Part shown: positions 27,332 to 36,303 of the stretch, in pieces
Numbering within the stretch: the stretch's first letter is position 1
Layout of the letters: the number at the start of each line of letters is the position of its first letter
Assembly: GCA_963825595.1 (NCBI GenBank)
Contig: CAWGUE010000019.1
Span: 124,001-188,000, forward strand
Direction of reading: 5' to 3'
DNA length: 64,000 nt
Source: JARFQH01 sp963825595
GTDB lineage: Bacteria > Desulfobacterota > Desulfobacteria > Desulfobacterales > SG8-13
Program-made: the position numbers and the translations under genes
Notes under the pieces: generated by a model
What the model was told of the DNA's origin: nothing
Databases searched by the model: none
Seen by the model: only the letters and a program-made list of their open reading frames with translations

Positions 27332-29260
27332 ATGACGATCTCTCAGTCTAAAAACGGCCTCATGACATCGATTGATCTGACATCCCTTTATCGCAGCGGA
27401 TACTTGTCCGAAATCGACCGCCATTTCGCTGATTTCATGTCCCGTCTCGACGGCCGCGAAAACCGGGCCCTGACCCTTGCCGCAGCGCTGCTCAGCCGTT
27501 CCGCTGGAAAAGGACATGTGTGCCTCGACCTGAATACCGTGGACCGATCGATAGCGGTTACGCCCGGTGAAAAACGCTCTGCGGTCATCTGTCCCGAGAC
27601 AGCCGATTGGATCAAGCAATTGCGGACAAGTCCGATGATCGGAAGTCCGGGTGAACAGCGCCCCTTGATCCTGGACGATTGCGAAAGGGTGTACCTTTAT
27701 CGCTACTGGCGCTATGAACAAGACCTCATTGCCGCTATCAGACTCCGGACGGACAGCAATGAACGCGCGTTGGGAAGTCTGAAAGCCGACGCATTGCGAG
27801 GCGCGATCGACCGTCTTTTTCCGTCCACCCATAAGAAGAGCGAAAGCGTTGATTGGCAGAAAGTTGCCGCCTTAGTCGCTCTGATGAAACCCTTTTGTGT
27901 CATATCAGGCGGACCCGGGACAGGTAAGACTTTCACTGTTGCCAAGATCCTGGCGCTGTTGATCGAACAGGCCGGTGACACACGATTCAACGCCCTTCTG
28001 GCGGCGCCAACCGGTAAAGCGGCAGCCAAATTGGGCGAATCAATAATAACGGCCGTTAAAACGCTCGCCTGCAGCCCGGCTGTCAAAGAGCGCATTCCGG
28101 TTGACGCCCAGACCATCCACCGAATGCTTGACCCGATTCCGGGGACACCCTTTTTCCGCTACGACAAGAGCAATCCGCTGCCGGCCGATGTCGTCATTGT
28201 CGACGAAGCATCGATGGTTGACCTGGCCTTGTTGTCAAAACTCTCCGCGGCTTTGTCCGATAGGGCCCGCTTGATACTCATCGGAGACATGGACCAACTG
28301 GCATCAGTGGAAGCCGGTGCCGTGCTGGGGGATATTTGCGATCGCGGCCGCCGGCAACGGTTTTCTACCGATTTCTGCGAAATGGCCCGGCAGGTTATCG
28401 GCACGCCGTTGGAGGATTGCCGAACCGAAAAAACGAGAGGTATCCAGGACTGCATCGTCAGCCTGGTCAAAAGCTATCGTTTCGACGATCAGGGCGGCAT
28501 CGGCGCGTTGAGCCGAGCCATTAACCGTGGCGACGTCAATAGGGCCCTGAATTTGATGGAAGCCGGTGCTGACGGTCGCATAAGTTGGCAACCGGTGTCA
28601 TCGACCCGCGCTCTTTTTCAGTCACTCGAAGACCCCGTCGTCCGCGGATACCGTGATTACCTCTCCACCGGCGATCCATTGCTGGCACTGGAAAGGTTCA
28701 ACCGATTCAGGATTTTATGTGCCGTCAACAGGGGAAGCAGGGGCGTTGAGGCTCTTAACCGCATGGCGGAAGAGGTGCTGCGCCGGAAGGGCCTGATCAA
28801 ACCCGATGATATCAGATACCACGACCGATGGTATGCTGGCCGACCGATCCTGGTTACCGCCAACGATTACGGCTTGGGCCTATTCAACGGCGACATCGGA
28901 TTGTCGGCTCCTGCAGCGGCCGATGATAGTGCCTCTCTGGTCGTTCATTTTCCAGGCCTTGATGGTGATACGCGCGGTATACCGGCGGCCCGGCTATCAG
29001 GTATCGAAACGGTATACGCCATGAGCATACACAAAAGCCAGGGATCCGAATTCGACCGGGTGCATGTTATCCTTCCTGATGCCGATTCAGCGGTATTGAC
29101 ACGCGAATTACTCTACACGGCCGTTACCCGGGCCCGGTCAAGTGTGACAATATGGGGACAGGAACAGGTTCTGGAAAAGGCGCTGTCACGACAGATCATC
29201 CGGCGTTCCGGCTTGAGGGAGGCGCTATGGGGCAGGGGGTGCGAACTGGAACGGGAATAA
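27332..29260 (+). CDS. recD: Exodeoxyribonuclease V subunit alpha
   Basis: RecD is the 5'-3' helicase subunit of RecBCD. The 642-residue protein has the N-terminal RecD domain, then a superfamily 1B helicase core: VISGGPGTGKTFTVAKILAL (Walker A), VIVDEASMVDLALLSKL (Walker B), LIGDMDQLASVEAGAVLGDI, and C-terminal AMSIHKSQGSEFDRV with LLYTAVTRARSSVTIWG. Start ATG 27332 or ATG 27362. It is 24 bases after recB and is probably co-transcribed. It converges on the lipoprotein gene with 7 bases between stops. Confidence 0.94.
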   Translation: MTISQSKNGLMTSIDLTSLYRSGYLSEIDRHFADFMSRLDGRENRALTLAAALLSRSAGKGHVCLDLNTVDRSIAVTPGEKRSAVICPETADWIKQLRTSPMIGSPGEQRPLILDDCERVYLYRYWRYEQDLIAAIRLRTDSNERALGSLKADALRGAIDRLFPSTHKKSESVDWQKVAALVALMKPFCVISGGPGTGKTFTVAKILALLIEQAGDTRFNALLAAPTGKAAAKLGESIITAVKTLACSPAVKERIPVDAQTIHRMLDPIPGTPFFRYDKSNPLPADVVIVDEASMVDLALLSKLSAALSDRARLILIGDMDQLASVEAGAVLGDICDRGRRQRFSTDFCEMARQVIGTPLEDCRTEKTRGIQDCIVSLVKSYRFDDQGGIGALSRAINRGDVNRALNLMEAGADGRISWQPVSSTRALFQSLEDPVVRGYRDYLSTGDPLLALERFNRFRILCAVNRGSRGVEALNRMAEEVLRRKGLIKPDDIRYHDRWYAGRPILVTANDYGLGLFNGDIGLSAPAAADDSASLVVHFPGLDGDTRGIPAARLSGIETVYAMSIHKSQGSEFDRVHVILPDADSAVLTRELLYTAVTRARSSVTIWGQEQVLEKALSRQIIRRSGLREALWGRGCELERE

Positions 29261-29267
29261 CGACGGG

Positions 29268-29921
29268 TCATTGCCCTAAATCGGCTTCCGTATCCGAAAG
29301 GGCGGCAAACACATCCGCAAGAACGGCCTTGGAAACAGCCGCCATTGCGGTGCTCATGGCCGCCACCACTGCCGAAGGGCTGCGGCTGGCAGACAATTCG
29401 CTCCCGCGGTAGGATTTCTGAAATAAGATCGCTTTATCGGCCTGATTTTCACCGGCTTTCGAGAGCTGGACAGTAATCGCGATGACGGCCTGCCAGCCGT
29501 TAGTCGTATCATTCTCGAAAATTTCGTCTACCGTTCCCGTCACGAAGTGAGTGGCCAACAGCCGGCCTGTTTCGGTGAGCACGGCTGCAAACCGCCCCGA
29601 GGCTTTTAAATCGCGGGCCAGATAATAGGTCACGAGGTCGGCGGGATTCGATTGCCAGCGATGGTAGTGATAGACGTTCCGCTTATAGGGCCCCGACTGG
29701 TAGACGATCCTTTCTGTATTATAAAGTGGTGCCGCTGTGAAACGGTCAATCTGCAGAACCACCGCAAGGTGCTTGTCCCTCGCCGACTGCGGGGGGTCGT
29801 AAGAAAAGGTGTAGTACGAAACATCCTGTATGGGGCGGGACGGGCCGACACAGCCACTGAGGACCAGGCAGAGAACGAGCTCCAGAACGGGTAGGGTGCG
29901 ACCATGGCGCATCGACATCAT
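29268..29921 (-). CDS. ABC transport auxiliary lipoprotein (PqiC/DUF330-like)
   Basis: A 217-residue exported lipoprotein. The signal sequence (MMSMRHGRTLPVLELVLCLV) ends in lipobox LSGC. The mature part has the ABC_trans_aux pattern, with the N-terminal YYTF motif (VSYYTFSYDP), VVLQIDRFTAAPLYNTERIVY and PADLVTYYLARDLKASGRF. Such proteins sit at the outer membrane as partners of MCE transporters. AGGAGG nine bases upstream supports ATG 29921. It is the last gene of the mlaE-mlaF-mlaD operon. Confidence 0.85.
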   Translation of the reverse strand: MMSMRHGRTLPVLELVLCLVLSGCVGPSRPIQDVSYYTFSYDPPQSARDKHLAVVLQIDRFTAAPLYNTERIVYQSGPYKRNVYHYHRWQSNPADLVTYYLARDLKASGRFAAVLTETGRLLATHFVTGTVDEIFENDTTNGWQAVIAITVQLSKAGENQADKAILFQKSYRGSELSASRSPSAVVAAMSTAMAAVSKAVLADVFAALSDTEADLGQ

Positions 29922-29961
29922 TGGGATACATCCTCCTTGCATGCAGCTTGAAATATCCGGG

Positions 29962-30918
29962 TTAGGGGTCAGGTGTATTCCGCGTGGGCAGCGGTTTTCC
30001 GAAAAGAAGCTGCGACGGCTGATCGGAGATTTGATCGATGGTCCGATTAAGCTTATCGGCGGTCTGATCGAGTTTCTGAAGGGTGACCATCAATCGGATT
30101 GTCAATTGCGCTATCCGCTCGTCGGTGTTTCCGACCAGATCGGTTCCCGAATCCAGGAGCCGGTCGGCCTTCAACATTGACCGGTTTAGAGCGGAGACCG
30201 CATCGGATAGATCTTGTTTATTGGTGCGCAGGATTTCCGTCACTTCGGCAACGGTTCCATCGGCACTGCGGGTGAGCGTGTTGAAAGATATGGCCGCCGT
30301 GCCTACGGAATCCAAGGTCCTGTCCCAAACATCGAGTGATTGTTTCACCCTCGCGGTCAGTTCGGCGATCCGCATCTCGGCAACGGTCCGGTCGATACCA
30401 TCCAGAATCGTTTTTACCTTGGTGGAAATATTGCCGAGGTCAAAAGACTTCAATTGTTGCAGGACGTCGTTGATCTCAGAGATTATCTGCTGGATCTCAG
30501 AGGGCTTGGTTGCAATGATGGGGTATTTGGAGGGGAAACTGATCCGGGGCGACAGATCCGGTTCAACCGGTTTTCTGCGATCGAGTTCAACGAACATGAT
30601 GCCGGTGATACCCACCGCCCGGAGTTGGGCGACGAAATTTTCATCTGGTTTGACTTCCGGATCGATTTTTAGAACGACCTCTACAAGGGTCGCGTCTGGC
30701 GCAACGGTAATGCTTCCCACCCTTCCGATCGAGACGCCGCGGTATTTGACGGGCGAATCTTTATTGAGACCCTGGACCGATTCGTCGAAATACGCCACAT
30801 AATAGCGGCCTTTTTCGAGGTGATGCGACAGGCCAAGCCAGACCACAGCGATAAATGTAATGACGAAGCCCAAAACAACGAAGATGCCGACACTGAATTT
30901 TGTCTTTAGAGAAGCCAT
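29962..30918 (-). CDS. mlaD: MCE-domain lipid transport protein (MlaD family)
   Basis: A 318-residue inner-membrane-anchored protein. The N-terminal segment (FSVGIFVVLGFVITFIAVVW) anchors it. The MCE domain follows (VKYRGVSIGRVGSITV and AVGITGIMFVELDRR). Residues about 150-300 form a long helical/coiled region with repeated Thr/Leu-rich heptads (IAQLTIRLMVTLQKLDQTAD). MCE proteins form hexameric rings that pass phospholipids across the periplasm. It lies between mlaF and the lipoprotein gene. Confidence 0.9.
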   Translation of the reverse strand: MASLKTKFSVGIFVVLGFVITFIAVVWLGLSHHLEKGRYYVAYFDESVQGLNKDSPVKYRGVSIGRVGSITVAPDATLVEVVLKIDPEVKPDENFVAQLRAVGITGIMFVELDRRKPVEPDLSPRISFPSKYPIIATKPSEIQQIISEINDVLQQLKSFDLGNISTKVKTILDGIDRTVAEMRIAELTARVKQSLDVWDRTLDSVGTAAISFNTLTRSADGTVAEVTEILRTNKQDLSDAVSALNRSMLKADRLLDSGTDLVGNTDERIAQLTIRLMVTLQKLDQTADKLNRTIDQISDQPSQLLFGKPLPTRNTPDP

Positions 30919-30966
30919 CGATCCGTTCCTGATTCGATATGACCGCTCACCGAGAAAGCGGTATCC

Positions 30967-31788
30967 CTAAAGCCGACCGTCGGGTATCACTTCGGGCGGT
31001 GTTATCGGTCGGTCTTCACCGGACGGCCGGTCCGGCCCCAGGGACTTCCTGTGGAAAAATTGTCGTACTATGGGATCCGGGCTGAAGTCCCGAAGACGAT
31101 GGGGATCGCCTTCAGCACGGATACCTTTGACGCTTTTATCGAGCATAATGACCCTATTGGCCACGTTAAAGACGCTGTCGAGTTCATGGGTTACGATGAC
31201 TATTGTCGTTCCCATCGTCCGGTTGATGTGTATAATGAGGTCGTCGATTTCAGCGGAGATAATGGGATCCAACCCTGCCGATGGTTCATCCAAAAAGAGA
31301 ATTTTAGGGTTAAGGGCCAAGGCCCTGGCCAGACCGGCACGTTTTTTCATGCCACCGCTCAATTCCGATGGCTGGTGGTTTTCATATCCGGCCAGCCCCA
31401 CCGATGCCAGTTTCGTGCGGGCCATTGTTTCTGTGGCCAGCGGAGACAGGTCACTGTATTCCGATAGCGGCAGGATAACGTTTTCAACCAGCGTCATCGA
31501 TCCGAACAGGGCCGCACTTTGAAAAAGAACGCCGATTTTTCTCAAGGTCAGTTGAAAACTATCGCTGTCGCAAGAGGTGATGTCCACCCCATCTATGAGG
31601 ACATTCCCGTCAAAAGGACGTAGCAGACCCACCATATGACGCAGGAGGGTTGTTTTGCCGCACCCGCTTCCGCCCAGGATGCCGAGAACTTCGCCGTTGA
31701 GGACGTCGAAAGTCACATCATCCAGTACGATGCTCTCCTCATATCGGGCCTCGAGATGCCTGACGCTGATAATGGCTTCACTGTTCAA
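30967..31788 (-). CDS. mlaF: ABC transporter ATP-binding protein (MlaF family)
   Basis: ATPase of the lipid transporter. Walker A is GGSGCGKTTLLRHMVGLL, the signature is LSGGMKKRAGLARAL, and Walker B is ILFLDEPSAGLDPI; the switch His is in VTHELDSVFNVANR. The frame is open from TTG 31848, overlapping mlaE by 38 bases. TTG 31788 gives 273 residues (family about 270), follows TAAGG by 8 bases, and removes the overlap, so I use it. The C-terminal tail (PSGEDRPITPPEVIPDGR) is longer than usual and looks disordered. Confidence 0.9.
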   Translation of the reverse strand: MNSEAIISVRHLEARYEESIVLDDVTFDVLNGEVLGILGGSGCGKTTLLRHMVGLLRPFDGNVLIDGVDITSCDSDSFQLTLRKIGVLFQSAALFGSMTLVENVILPLSEYSDLSPLATETMARTKLASVGLAGYENHQPSELSGGMKKRAGLARALALNPKILFLDEPSAGLDPIISAEIDDLIIHINRTMGTTIVIVTHELDSVFNVANRVIMLDKSVKGIRAEGDPHRLRDFSPDPIVRQFFHRKSLGPDRPSGEDRPITPPEVIPDGRL

Positions 31789-31810
31789 AACCGCAGCCTT
31801 ATGTCGTTCT

Positions 31811-32953
31811 CTACAGATAGCTTCTGACAACGGCAAAGATGGAATCAAAGAGAATGATTAAAAATATGCTGGTGACCACCGCGGATGTGGCGGCATTTCC
31901 GACCGCATCCGGCCCGCCCCGGGTCTGGAAACCCCGCAGGCATCCCACCCATGCGATCAGGGCCGCAAACACGACGCTTTTAGAGAGACCCCAGAGGACC
32001 TCGAACAAACTCAGTGCTTCGAGGGTTTGCGTTATGTAGGCATTGAGAGTCAGGTCAAGCAGTAAAAACCCGATGACCAAACCGCCGAAAATGCCGAATA
32101 TATCGGCAAAAAGGGTCAGCAGGGGTACGACGATTATGGCGGCAATCAGCCGCGGTACGGCCAGAAAAAGAGTGGGTGCAAACCCCATGAGAAAAAGCGC
32201 GTCGATTTCCTCTGAAATGCGCATGGTGCCGATTTCGGCGGCAAACGCCGATCCCGATCTACCGGCAACGACAATGGCGGTCATGATCGGACTGAGTTCC
32301 GAGACCATGGCAATCGCCACCAGTGATGCCACATATATATTGGCACCGAATTGCTCCAGCTGCAGCGACGACATAAAGGCGATGACCAGTCCCAACAGAA
32401 AGCTGATCAGCCCTACGATGGGCAGGGCGCTGACCCCGGTTTTTTCCATCAGAGAAATGGTGTCGTTGATGCGTAAGGACCGGGGGTGCAGCAGCACGTG
32501 CACCAACGCCAATGTCACCGAACCCAGAAACGAAATCATATAACGCAGATTGAACAGGCGATCGAGAAAAATTTCCCCGGTACGAACAAAAAAGTGGCGC
32601 TTGGTTATCCCTTTTAGCGGGACAACCGCGGTGATCCGGTTAAAATCGAACTGCTGGAGAATTTGGTCGATTTCAGGAAGTGTATTGTGAATCGAAAAAA
32701 TTCCGCCGCTTTCTTCAATCTGGTTTCGCAACTCGGAAACCACCAGGGCACCGTAATCATCAACGATCTTTACTCTGGTCAGATCGAGGATCAACTCGCG
32801 GGGCGGTTCGGGGCCTAAATCGTCATCCAGATCACGCAGGATGCGTCCGGCTGTGTGCACAGTGAGATCGGTGTTAAACGAAACAACGAATTCATCTGTC
32901 CTGTTTTTAGCGATATCGTAGAGGGAAATGGGTTCGTTTACGACCGTTCTCAT
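31811..32953 (-). CDS. mlaE: ABC transporter permease with N-terminal STAS domain (MlaE family)
   Basis: A 380-residue permease. Residues 1-115 form a STAS-like domain (ELILDLTRVKIVDDYGALVV), a role played by the separate MlaB protein in E. coli. Residues about 130-380 are the MlaE membrane domain with GLISFLLGLVIAFMSSLQLE, ELSPIMTAIVVAGRSGSAFA and EIGTMRISEEIDALFLMGF. It is the first gene of a four-gene operon, mlaE-mlaF-mlaD-lipoprotein, probably for outer membrane lipid homeostasis. No MlaC-like periplasmic carrier is in the window. Confidence 0.92.
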   Translation of the reverse strand: MRTVVNEPISLYDIAKNRTDEFVVSFNTDLTVHTAGRILRDLDDDLGPEPPRELILDLTRVKIVDDYGALVVSELRNQIEESGGIFSIHNTLPEIDQILQQFDFNRITAVVPLKGITKRHFFVRTGEIFLDRLFNLRYMISFLGSVTLALVHVLLHPRSLRINDTISLMEKTGVSALPIVGLISFLLGLVIAFMSSLQLEQFGANIYVASLVAIAMVSELSPIMTAIVVAGRSGSAFAAEIGTMRISEEIDALFLMGFAPTLFLAVPRLIAAIIVVPLLTLFADIFGIFGGLVIGFLLLDLTLNAYITQTLEALSLFEVLWGLSKSVVFAALIAWVGCLRGFQTRGGPDAVGNAATSAVVTSIFLIILFDSIFAVVRSYL

Positions 32954-33161
32954 GGGAAAAAGGGATCACCAGTACCCTGGAATAGTCCTCAAAGAGTGGC
33001 GACCCATGGGTAACCGCGGCTCGATGCATGGCAAGCGCCACGGATCTGTCTGGCAATCCGGAGGCGAATTTACACCGGCAAGCAAGGCCGATGTCGACGC
33101 ACGAGATGGACTGTCACTGCAGACAGCGGAGTTCGCATTCCCGGCACCGGCAGAGGGGGTG

Positions 33162-33356
33162 TCAACTTTTCTTATGGCATGACACTGAGGTTGACAGGGC
33201 CGTCTGAACTTGGGCCAAAAGAAGGCACTCTTGTGAACATGTCGGAAACATGGTTTTGCGTTGATCGCATTCCCGGCATGGGCTCTTGACGAGATAACCG
33301 ATGTCGAAATCAAACTGGCACTTAAACCGATTCGTGGTCACAGGGTGTTTAATCAA
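33162..33356 (-). CDS. Small Cys-rich protein, hypothetical
   Basis: A 64-residue protein that reads as a genuine gene: FDIGYLVKSPCRECDQRKTM followed by FPTCSQECLLLAQVQTALS. The Cys arrangement is C-x2-C-x8-C-x3-C with a fifth Cys near the end, and it suggests a small metal-binding module. The start is either TTG 33356, with AAGGA ten bases upstream, or GTG 33341. It stands alone between mlaE and ispF. I recall similar short proteins in sulfate reducers, but no function. Confidence 0.55.
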   Translation of the reverse strand: MIKHPVTTNRFKCQFDFDIGYLVKSPCRECDQRKTMFPTCSQECLLLAQVQTALSTSVSCHKKS

Positions 33357-33714
33357 GATGCAACGTTCCTTTTCAAGTGAGCTGACAGGTTGTTCGATAT
33401 GGGTCAGTCCAAGATACCCGTTCGTAAATTAGTCAATATTATACCACAACACCGGCGTCATAACAAGAAAAACAGCCCGATAGCACGGTGTTCAAAATGC
33501 CAATCACCCATTCCGCTCCGGCGAGGTTTCACAGCCCCCCAAATCATCATCGTGGCGTCCAACTCTGGGATGCTGTCGGGTATTATCCGTCGATGCGAGA
33601 TGATCGGCCGGGCCTGAGGCCGTTGACAACTTCGCCGCCGGTGTATACTGTGCATTCGTTTGCGGTGATTCGGCAACAACCAAAACCACCAATAAAGATT
33701 GGCAGTCAAAACAT
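33357..33714. other. Upstream region of ispF
   Basis: About 360 bases between a minus-strand small gene and ispF. No coding frame is convincing. It contains a promoter candidate near its right end, listed separately. Confidence 0.4.
33623..33649 (+). promoter_or_regulatory. Candidate sigma-70 promoter of ispF
   Basis: TTGACA at 33623-33628 and TATACT at 33644-33649 match the consensus boxes well, but the spacer is only 15 bases, shorter than the optimum of 17. It lies about 65 bases upstream of the ispF ATG. Confidence 0.4.
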
Positions 33715-34197
33715 ATGCGTATCGGCGTGGGGTATGACGTGCACAGATTAAAGACCGGTCTCCCGCTTGTGATCGGCGGCGTCACAATCCCTTTCCCGAA
33801 AGGCCTCGAAGGGTATTCCGATGCGGATGTTCTGTTGCACGCCGCATGTGATGCTTTGCTCGGTGCCGCCGGCGAAGGCGACATCGGGATTCACTTTCCG
33901 GACAGCGATCCTCTCTACAAAAATGCAAACAGCATGCGGTTGCTGGAAACAACGGTGAAAGTCATCCGCGCCAGAGGGTTCATAGTCGCCAACCTTGATG
34001 CGACCATAATCGCCGAAGCCCCTAAACTGCATCCCTTCCGCGGGGAAATGCAGCGCAATATCGCCCGGGCAATGGGTGTCGATTCGCGGTGCATCAATGT
34101 CAAATCGACCACCACGGAAGGTCTCGGCACCATCGGCAAGGGTGAGGGGATCGCCGCCATGTGTGTCGTTCTGCTGACTGCAGAAGCGGATGCCTGA
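33715..34197 (+). CDS. ispF: 2-C-methyl-D-erythritol 2,4-cyclodiphosphate synthase
   Basis: IspF cyclises CDP-methylerythritol 2-phosphate in the MEP isoprenoid pathway. The 160-residue protein has normal length. Metal ligands Asp8 and His10 are in GVGYDVHRL, the third His is in GYSDADVLLHAACDALLGA, and GDIGIHFPDSDPLYKNANS and VNVKSTTTEGLG-like INVKSTTTEGLGTIGKGEG complete the family pattern. Other MEP genes are not in the window. Confidence 0.96.
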   Translation: MRIGVGYDVHRLKTGLPLVIGGVTIPFPKGLEGYSDADVLLHAACDALLGAAGEGDIGIHFPDSDPLYKNANSMRLLETTVKVIRARGFIVANLDATIIAEAPKLHPFRGEMQRNIARAMGVDSRCINVKSTTTEGLGTIGKGEGIAAMCVVLLTAEADA

Positions 34198-34220
34198 AAC
34201 TCGTCTCTATTTCATGCGAA

Positions 34221-34269
34221 ACTAAATTTTTAATACATATTATAACAGTATTTTATATTATATATATTA
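34221..34269 (+). promoter_or_regulatory. AT-rich promoter region of uvrB
   Basis: The 49 bases before the uvrB ATG are almost entirely A/T, in sharp contrast to the surroundings, and contain several TATAAC/TATATT-like -10 boxes. No clear ribosome binding site precedes the ATG. A degenerate SOS-like 20-mer at 34231-34250 (TAATA-N10-CAGTA) matches only part of a LexA site. Confidence 0.4.
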
Positions 34270-36270
34270 ATGTCATGCTTTAATTTGTCAGCCCCCTTCG
34301 AACCCGCCGGTGACCAACCCAAATCAATCGCCGCTCTGACAGCCTCGATCCGATCCGGAAAACGCCAACATGTTCTGCTGGGAGTGACCGGATCCGGAAA
34401 AACGTTCACAATGGCCCACGTTATCGCCAATCTTTCACGGCCAACCCTGATCCTGGCGCCCAATAAGACTCTGGCAGCCCAATTGTACAATGAATTCAAG
34501 AGCCTGTTTCCCGAAAATGCGGTTGAATATTTTGTCAGCTACTACGACTACTATCAACCTGAAGCTTACATTCCCACCAGCGATACTTACATTGCAAAAG
34601 ATTCCTCCATCAACGAGATGATCGACAAATTGCGGCATTCGGCCACCCGATCGGTTCTCTCCCGCCGTGACGTTATCGTCGTGGCAAGTGTCTCCTGCAT
34701 CTACGGTCTCGGTGCCCCGGAGGACTACCTGGGCATGCGAATCGACCTTGAGAAGGATATGGAACTTGACCGGGACAAATTGTTGCGCGATCTGGTTTCA
34801 TTGCACTATGAACGCAATGATTTCGACTTTCACCGGGGCGTATTTCGTGTCAGGGGTGACCGGGTGGAGCTCTTCCCGGCTTACGAAGAGACCAAAGCCT
34901 TACGCATCGATTTTTTCGGCGAACAGATTGACGGCATCGCCGAAATCGATGCACTGCGGGGCCATGTCATCAAACCGGTACCGCACGTAACCGTCTTTCC
35001 GGCCAGTCATTACGTCACCTCTCAGGTCACCCGCAAGCGTGCCATAGAGACCATCATCGAAGAACTCAAGGACAGGATCGCTTTTTTCCGTTCTGAAAAC
35101 CGTTACATCGAGGCACAACGGATAGAGGAAAGATCGAATTTTGATCTCGAGATGATTCAGGAACTCGGTTACTGCAACGGAATCGAAAATTACTCGCGTC
35201 ACCTGACCGGCAGGACCCGTGGAGAGCCGCCACCGACGCTGTTGGATTACTTTCCGGAGGATTACCTTTTTTTTATCGACGAAAGCCACATTGCCTTGCC
35301 GCAACTGCGCGCCATGTACAAGGGCGATCGTTCGCGCAAGGAAACTCTGGTGGATTACGGTTTTCGGCTTCCCTCGGCCCTCGACAACCGGCCGCTGAAA
35401 TTTGAGGAGTGCATCGAACGTTTCAACCAGGTGATCTATGTTTCAGCCACACCGGCGGACTATGAAATTACACAGGTCGCGGGCGAAGTGGTCGAACAGA
35501 TCGTCCGGCCCACCGGGCTGGTCGATCCGGCCATTGAAGTCCACAGCGCCGTCAACCAGGTGGATGATCTGCTGGAGGAAATCCGCATCTGCTGCAGCAA
35601 TGGGTACCGAACCTTGGTGACCACCTTGACCAAGCGCATGGCCGAAGACCTCACAGACTACTACACCGAATTGGGACTGAAGGTGCGATACCTGCATTCG
35701 GACATCACCACACTCGAGAGAATGGACATTCTGCGCGATTTGCGCCTTGGCATTTTCGATGTGCTGATCGGGATCAACCTGCTGCGGGAAGGCCTGGATA
35801 TTCCCGAGGTGGCACTGGTGGCGATTCTCGACGCCGACAAGGAAGGATTCCTCCGTTCAGCCCGGTCGCTGATTCAGACTTTCGGCCGTGCTGCCCGAAA
35901 CGTGGATGGGCGGGTCATTCTCTATGCCGATAAACAGACGCCATCGATGCAGCAAGCCATCTCTGAAACCAACCGCCGTCGTCGCATCCAAGATACCCAT
36001 AATCGCGCCCACGGCATTACCCCCGAATCGATCAAGAAAGACGTCGCACCGGTTTTCACTTACGCGGCCGAGTCCGCTGAAGCCGAAGCTAAAACCGACC
36101 GGGTCGCCGAAACGGTGGATTCCTACGGAAATCTGGACGATATCGACAAGGCGATTCGGGAAATGGAAAAAGATATGAAAGCTGCCGCCAAGGCCCTTGA
36201 ATTCGAAAGAGCCGCTGAAATGCGGGATCGTATCAAGGCGCTGCAGAAGTTGGCGGTTTTTGAAGGATAA
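34270..36270 (+). CDS. uvrB: Excinuclease ABC subunit B
   Basis: UvrB is the damage-verification helicase-like subunit of nucleotide excision repair. The 666-residue protein has Walker A GVTGSGKTFTMA, the beta-hairpin region YYDYYQPEAYIPTSDTYI, FFIDESHIALPQLRAMYKGD, ATPADYE, LREGLDIPEVALVAILDADK and QTFGRAARN. The C-terminal UVR motif (KDMKAAAKALEFERAAEMRD) binds UvrC. uvrC begins 33 bases downstream, so the two are likely co-transcribed. Confidence 0.97.
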   Translation: MSCFNLSAPFEPAGDQPKSIAALTASIRSGKRQHVLLGVTGSGKTFTMAHVIANLSRPTLILAPNKTLAAQLYNEFKSLFPENAVEYFVSYYDYYQPEAYIPTSDTYIAKDSSINEMIDKLRHSATRSVLSRRDVIVVASVSCIYGLGAPEDYLGMRIDLEKDMELDRDKLLRDLVSLHYERNDFDFHRGVFRVRGDRVELFPAYEETKALRIDFFGEQIDGIAEIDALRGHVIKPVPHVTVFPASHYVTSQVTRKRAIETIIEELKDRIAFFRSENRYIEAQRIEERSNFDLEMIQELGYCNGIENYSRHLTGRTRGEPPPTLLDYFPEDYLFFIDESHIALPQLRAMYKGDRSRKETLVDYGFRLPSALDNRPLKFEECIERFNQVIYVSATPADYEITQVAGEVVEQIVRPTGLVDPAIEVHSAVNQVDDLLEEIRICCSNGYRTLVTTLTKRMAEDLTDYYTELGLKVRYLHSDITTLERMDILRDLRLGIFDVLIGINLLREGLDIPEVALVAILDADKEGFLRSARSLIQTFGRAARNVDGRVILYADKQTPSMQQAISETNRRRRIQDTHNRAHGITPESIKKDVAPVFTYAAESAEAEAKTDRVAETVDSYGNLDDIDKAIREMEKDMKAAAKALEFERAAEMRDRIKALQKLAVFEG

Positions 36271-36303
36271 AAGCTTTGTTGCCTCGAAGCAAACCTCACG
36301 TAT

